DNA from: Candidatus Cloacimonadota bacterium | GTDB lineage: Bacteria > Cloacimonadota > Cloacimonadia > JGIOTU-2 | Assembly: GCA_014382685.1 (NCBI GenBank) | Contig: JACNJG010000084.1 | Location: forward strand, 1 to 9,931 | Reading direction: 5' to 3' | DNA length: 9,931 nucleotides | Part shown: positions 6,303-9,931 of the stretch, piece after piece | Layout of the letters: each line of letters starts with the position of its first letter | Position numbering within the stretch: position 1 is the stretch's first letter | The notes under the pieces: model-generated | Told to the model about the DNA's origin: nothing | The model's input: only the letters and a program-made list of their open reading frames with translations | Database searches by the model: none | Program-made: the position numbers and the translations under genes

Positions 6303-9300
6303 TTAGCACATTTCGTTATAGAGCACAAACGGGGAATACTTCTTGTTTATACGGCAATTTTGATTACAGGTATTATTGCACTGCGAAATATAGCCATTGA
6401 AAAATTTCCTGAAGCTTCATATCCAAGAATCAGTGTTCTTACCACATGGAATGCCTCGCCGGAAAACCTCGAATTATTTGTGACATCCATTATAGAAGAG
6501 GAGATGGCACAGATCAAGGGTGTGAATAATATACGTTCCGTATCCATGAATAATTATAGCAGAATAGTAGTCGAATTTACTCCTGATACCAAAATGGATT
6601 ATGCATATCTGCGAGTGAATGAAGTATTGTATCAGGTACATGACGATCTGCCGGAGGATTGTGATTATCCCCAGATAATTCCTTACATGCCCGAAAATAT
6701 GGAAGAGGAAGAGTGTATGTCAATCGGGATTTATAGCAATATGCTTGGTAAGTCCGAGATAACAAGAATTATCGACAACACACTTTGTCCCAAAATTGAG
6801 AATATATCCGGTGTTTCAGGAATAGAATTGCTTGGAGTTGAGGAAAGGGAAGTAAAAATTCGTTTCAAAAACAAGCTGATCAAACGGTTAGGTTTGTCTC
6901 TTATTCAAGATGTTTTACCGCTTATAAGAGATTATCGGGAACTCTATTCCCTGGGCTCGATCTCGAAAAATAACGAGACATCGGTGATGTTGTTAAAAAC
7001 GAATTATTCAGATATAGATGATCTGAACAAACTAACGATCACTTCATCGGACAGAAGAACGTTCCGGCTTGGAGAGCTTGCATCGATCAGTTGGGATGTT
7101 GTTCAGGAAAAAAATCATATATTCCGTTTAAACGGAGAGCAGGTTATAAATATAAAAGTATATCGAGAGCCGGGAACAAATGAAATTTCACTTTGCAAAA
7201 ACGTGCGTCGACAATTGGAAGAGACTTTTTCCATTCCGGAATTCACGGATCTGCATTATACGATTCTCAGTGACAATTCTCTTGAAATACGTGATAACAT
7301 AAACCATATTTTATTTAGGATCATTTTTGTCATATTGATAATTTGCCTCGTGCTTCTTTTGTTTTTCCGCCGTTGGGGACCCACGCTGATAATATTGGCA
7401 ACAATATTCATGGAAGTGCTAATCACATTGAATGTTCTCTATTTTACCGGACAAACTCTAAACTATTTTTCTCTGAGCGGCTTGGCTTTGTCATTCGGTA
7501 TGCTTGTTGATAATGCAATCGTTGTTTATTCAAATATTCATCACTATATGGAGCGAGGATCATCCTATCTGCGTGCGGTAAAAAGATCATTCTGGGAAAT
7601 CCGTTGGGCAATTATTGCGGCAACACTGACGAATATCTGCGTCTTTTTCCCTTTTATTTATTTACAGGAAGAGATACGGATACTTTTAATACCTTTTGCT
7701 GTCACGGTTGGTGTGGCATTACTGGCATCGATAATCGTCTCTTTTACCTTCATACCCATCGCCCTTATGTACATAAAAGATAAACATGAAGGAAATAGGA
7801 TCACTTCATTTCATCGCTCGATATATTCTTTTTATGAAAAGTTGCTGAAATTCTTTCTCAGTCATCGTGCGATCCCTCTGATGACGGCAGTGGTGTTGTT
7901 TGGGCTTGCCGTTCTTGTATTTGTTAAGGATGTCGATAAAGGGCGTTTTTTTGATTTTGACTTTCCCGATAACATCACCATCTATATCACGCCACCTGCC
8001 AATGTAAAGTTCGAGACGCTGGATGATATCACAAAGGAATTTGAACATGTCATAAGCGATGCACCAAAGGGGAAAATAGAATATTATTTTTCTAATGTAT
8101 ATCAAAATTTTGCATATATTCGTATTTATTTCCCCAAAGACATTTTAAAGACCGCCTATCCATTCATATTAAGAGAAAAGCTAATAGTGCAAAGTAAATA
8201 TTACGGTGGCGTGAATGTTTATATATGGGGACTCGGTCCGAATTTTTCAGGTGGAGGTGGAGGAATTTATTATGAAAATATTCAGGTAGCAGGGTATAAT
8301 TATTATAGATTAAATGACCTGACGAATGAGTTGACGAAGATATTAGAGAATAATCCTCGTATAACGAACTTCAAAACAAACAGCTATCGCGGCAGACAGG
8401 TGAAGCAAATTGACATACAATTAAAAAAAGATCATATCGCACGCTATGGCTGGAAGCCAGGATACATCATTTCGCAACTCTATTTTTTCCTGAACGAATA
8501 TGTCGCAGGAAGTATTATTACCCTCGAAGATGAATACGATATACGTGTCTTATCCGATAAAAAATTGAACATTCACACGCTCAAAAATCATATACTCACC
8601 ATCGGCGATATATCCATAAAACTTTCAGAGCTTGCAGATATTCAGCTTGAAAACGGTCCTTATCGTATAGAACGAGAAAATCAAGAATATCTCTCGCAGA
8701 TAGAATATGAATACAGGGGTCCATATCGTTTACACGAAAAATTTCGGGAATCCATTGTGAAGACGACCCATTTGCCTGACGGCTACAGATTTGTCGAGGA
8801 GGATAATCAGCTTACAGGTTATAACAAGCTGATTGAGAACACCAAGCAGGTAGTATTTATTCTTGGACTAACGATTATATTGGTCTTTATCATTTTGGCG
8901 ATACTGTTTGAATCATATCTTCAACCCTTTATTATTATGTTGAGCATACCCTTGGCATTTATCGGTGTGAGCTACACCTTTGCGCTATTCGATGTTACTT
9001 TTAACTCTTCCGCCTTTATTGGGAGTCTGCTGCTATGCGGAATTGTGGTAAATAATTCTATCATTTTGGTAAATAGAATAAATCAGTTAAAAACGAATAG
9101 CCGGACACTTAATAACGCTATCATCAAAGCTGCAAAAGAGAGGGCGAGACCCATATTAATGACAAGCCTGACAACGATCTTCGGATTAATGCCTTTTATT
9201 TTATACACGCAAGAATCAACCGGAGAAGTTATCTGGCGGACTCTCGCCTTTTCAACCATCGGTGGACTTATCACTTCAACAATCTTCACCTTGCTATTCA

Positions 9301-9365
9301 CCCCCGTATTTTATAATCTTGTTGAAAGAATAAAATCTTCTACAGAAAATAGGAAAAATTTATAA
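6300..9365 (+). CDS. RND efflux pump subunit 2 (HAE1/AcrB family), probable ATC start
   Basis: This second, clearly different RND pump has 1021 residues if started at ATC 6300, or 1001 from the TTG at 6360. The longer start restores the family N-terminus: a Phe 32 residues before the conserved F-P (Phe5, Phe36-Pro37), the same spacing as in pump 1, and an intact TM1 (about 12-30). Numbered from ATC, the first periplasmic loop is about 34-335, TM2 starts near 338, TM6 ends near 497, TM7 is about 524-543 and TM8 about 851-870. TM4 has G-M-L-V-D-N (Asp404, Asn405). TM10 has V-V-N-N (Asn918, Asn919) in place of Lys-Asn. The R-A-R-P-I-L-M-T-S-L motif follows. Five consecutive Gly (651-655) fall where AcrB has its glycine-rich switch loop. 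The gene lies 42 nt after pump 1 and shares its adaptor and channel. It most likely forms a heteromeric pump with pump 1, as MdtB does with MdtC. A separate homotrimer is the alternative. Confidence 0.93.
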   Translation: MLAHFVIEHKRGILLVYTAILITGIIALRNIAIEKFPEASYPRISVLTTWNASPENLELFVTSIIEEEMAQIKGVNNIRSVSMNNYSRIVVEFTPDTKMDYAYLRVNEVLYQVHDDLPEDCDYPQIIPYMPENMEEEECMSIGIYSNMLGKSEITRIIDNTLCPKIENISGVSGIELLGVEEREVKIRFKNKLIKRLGLSLIQDVLPLIRDYRELYSLGSISKNNETSVMLLKTNYSDIDDLNKLTITSSDRRTFRLGELASISWDVVQEKNHIFRLNGEQVINIKVYREPGTNEISLCKNVRRQLEETFSIPEFTDLHYTILSDNSLEIRDNINHILFRIIFVILIICLVLLLFFRRWGPTLIILATIFMEVLITLNVLYFTGQTLNYFSLSGLALSFGMLVDNAIVVYSNIHHYMERGSSYLRAVKRSFWEIRWAIIAATLTNICVFFPFIYLQEEIRILLIPFAVTVGVALLASIIVSFTFIPIALMYIKDKHEGNRITSFHRSIYSFYEKLLKFFLSHRAIPLMTAVVLFGLAVLVFVKDVDKGRFFDFDFPDNITIYITPPANVKFETLDDITKEFEHVISDAPKGKIEYYFSNVYQNFAYIRIYFPKDILKTAYPFILREKLIVQSKYYGGVNVYIWGLGPNFSGGGGGIYYENIQVAGYNYYRLNDLTNELTKILENNPRITNFKTNSYRGRQVKQIDIQLKKDHIARYGWKPGYIISQLYFFLNEYVAGSIITLEDEYDIRVLSDKKLNIHTLKNHILTIGDISIKLSELADIQLENGPYRIERENQEYLSQIEYEYRGPYRLHEKFRESIVKTTHLPDGYRFVEEDNQLTGYNKLIENTKQVVFILGLTIILVFIILAILFESYLQPFIIMLSIPLAFIGVSYTFALFDVTFNSSAFIGSLLLCGIVVNNSIILVNRINQLKTNSRTLNNAIIKAAKERARPILMTSLTTIFGLMPFILYTQESTGEVIWRTLAFSTIGGLITSTIFTLLFTPVFYNLVERIKSSTENRKNL

Positions 9366-9580
9366 TTCAGTTCAAACATAATTGTGAACAGGTAACCTGG
9401 TCAAACAGAATATGCTAACCCATATTTTTTATACACAAATAATCTCTGTATTCAGATCCCGAGACAGACCTCTACAGACGATTAATAAGACACTTATAAA
9501 ATTCTACAGGTTTCTGTTATGCTCTTTATTGACAGCTTTATGAGCCCAAAAGAAATTGAATATCATAAATTTATACATGT
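9366..9580. other. Non-coding gap between efflux operon and tRNA
   Basis: This is 215 nt of AT-rich sequence with no credible ORF. No hairpin with a T-run follows the pump 2 stop, so the operon's terminator is not evident. A short symmetric CAGGT-A-ACCTG (9389-9399) is too small to call. TTGACA occurs at 9529-9534, 46 nt before the tRNA, but no -10 lies at normal spacing. TATCAT at 9561-9566 is 26 nt away. The tRNA promoter is therefore probably in this gap but not resolved. Confidence 0.5.
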
Positions 9581-9656
9581 GGGGAAGTAGCTCAGTTGGG
9601 AGAGCACAGCGTTCGCAATGCTGCGGTCGAGGGTTCGAGTCCCTTCTTCTCCACCA
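9581..9656 (+). tRNA. tRNA-Ala (anticodon CGC), CCA encoded
   Basis: A complete 76-nt cloverleaf can be folded by hand. The acceptor stem GGGGAAG pairs with CTTCTCC and includes the G3:U70 wobble that marks alanine tRNAs. The D-arm is GCTC/GAGC. The anticodon stem CAGCG/TGCTG closes the 7-nt loop TTCGCAA, with anticodon CGC at 9614-9616. The variable loop has 5 nt. The T-arm GAGGG/CCCTT has loop TTCGAGT. The discriminator is A73, and CCA is encoded at 9654-9656. It should read the GCG alanine codon. It lies on the same strand as the efflux operon but 215 nt beyond it, and is probably transcribed on its own. A TTTT follows directly without a hairpin. Confidence 0.97.
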
Positions 9657-9862
9657 TTTTACCTTCCACCTTCATATTATTCCGGTGTGACAGATCGAAA
9701 TGGTTGAAAGTTCCAGGAATTAATTCATTTAATAGATTCTTCTCTCTATAAATAATTTGTAGTCAATATACAATGACAAGGTTTATAGTGTGTTTTCTTA
9801 TTGAAACTGTTGTGCAACGAACACTGGAAATCGATGTAAAATTTCAAAAATTCAATAAATTT
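9657..9862. other. Non-coding AT-rich stretch after the tRNA
   Basis: No ORF with a plausible start and ribosome site, no RNA fold and no mobile-element end is visible on either strand. There is no repeated copy of the tRNA 3' end that would mark an attachment site within the window. Confidence 0.5.
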
Positions 9863-9900
9863 ATCTGCGTGAATCCGCTCAATCTGTGTTCACCCTGTGA
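9863..9900. repeat. Degenerate short tandem repeat, about 9.5-nt period
   Basis: Four imperfect units follow one another: ATCTGCGTGA, ATCCGCTCA, ATCTGTGTTC and ACCCTGTGA, with a rough consensus ATCTGYGTNA. The period is close to one DNA helical turn, and the sequence does not read as coding. From memory, similar ATCTGTGTTCATCTGTG-type strings recur between genes in several environmental bacterial genomes, but I cannot verify that here. It directly abuts the hairpin at 9904-9923. Confidence 0.55.
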
Positions 9901-9903
9901 AAT

Positions 9904-9923
9904 AATCCCGATGGATCGGGATT
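9904..9923. repeat. Short perfect hairpin (AATCCCGA / TCGGGATT)
   Basis: An 8-bp perfect stem, AATCCCGA (9904-9911) with TCGGGATT (9916-9923), closes a TGGA loop. It could be a bidirectional terminator stem or a REP-like intergenic palindrome. Only CCTGCTTG follows before the window ends, so there is no strong T-run on the plus strand. On the minus strand the stem is followed by ATTTCACAG, also not a clear T-run. A dispersed palindrome is therefore at least as likely as a terminator. Confidence 0.6.
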
Positions 9924-9931
9924 CCTGCTTG

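Noticed and set aside
6360..6362. TTG as the start of pump 2
   Set aside because: It begins inside TM1, has no ribosome site at proper distance, and leaves out the conserved N-terminal residues that the ATC start restores.
8250..8274. Strong internal Shine-Dalgarno-like GGAGG followed by ATG at 8272
   Set aside because: The G-rich run encodes the five-Gly loop of pump 2. The ATG is out of frame and meets a stop after five codons (TAG), so it is a by-product of coding.
1392..9301. Many minus-strand and alternate-frame ORFs of 60-120 codons lying within the four large genes
   Set aside because: They overlap genes with clear family motifs, show no recognisable domains and lack ribosome sites. 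They are shadows of the real frames.
9389..9399. CAGGT-A-ACCTG palindrome after pump 2 as an operon terminator
   Set aside because: The arms are only 5 bp with a 1-nt centre, which cannot form a real hairpin, and no T-run follows.
9581..9931. tRNA-Ala as an attachment site for an integrated element
   Set aside because: No integrase gene and no repeated copy of the tRNA 3' end is seen in the window.

Overview
This window comes from an AT-rich Gram-negative (two-membrane) bacterium. The evidence is a TolC-type outer-membrane channel with a signal peptide, a membrane-anchored periplasmic adaptor and two RND inner-membrane pumps. The lineage cannot be fixed from the sequence. The AT-rich codon use, the VDN/VNN-type RND pumps and the degenerate tandem repeat plus hairpin at the right end recall environmental anaerobes of the broad FCB/Cloacimonadota kind, but that is an impression and not an assignment.

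Layout. Positions 1-78 are the last 25 codons of an ABC exporter. Positions 79-217 are a non-coding gap with a TTGACA box embedded in inverted and direct copies of an AAGTATT motif, which looks like an operator-controlled promoter. Positions 218-9365 form one co-oriented block: a TolC-like channel (218-1627), an RND adaptor (1646-2836), a possible 18-codon linking ORF (2839-2895), RND pump 1 (2895-6257) and RND pump 2 (6300-9365). Positions 9366-9580 hold no gene that I can see. A tRNA-Ala(CGC) with encoded CCA lies at 9581-9656. The remainder is non-coding and ends in a ladder of roughly 9.5-nt repeats (9863-9900) and an 8-bp hairpin (9904-9923).

How the genes work together. The four proteins should form a tripartite efflux machine. 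RND pumps take substrate from the periplasm or inner membrane using proton flow, the adaptor bridges them to the channel, and the channel opens to the outside. There are two clearly different pumps and only one adaptor and one channel. This resembles MdtABC-TolC, where two RND proteins assemble into one heterotrimer, so a heteromeric pump is the leading inference.

Points most worth attention. (1) Pump 2 has no ATG, GTG or TTG start that keeps its first membrane helix whole. A strong AGGAG lies 6 nt before an in-frame ATC at 6300, which suggests initiation at a rare AUC codon. (2) Pump 1 carries about 95 extra residues between TM6 and TM7, with a His/Lys-rich stretch and two extra hydrophobic segments, all absent from pump 2. 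(3) Pump 1 has no visible Shine-Dalgarno and overlaps (TAATG) the stop of the 18-codon ORF, which suggests translational coupling. (4) Both pumps lack the second TM4 aspartate and the TM10 lysine of AcrB. Nothing here is an obviously new class of system. The novelty lies in these departures from the standard RND plan.
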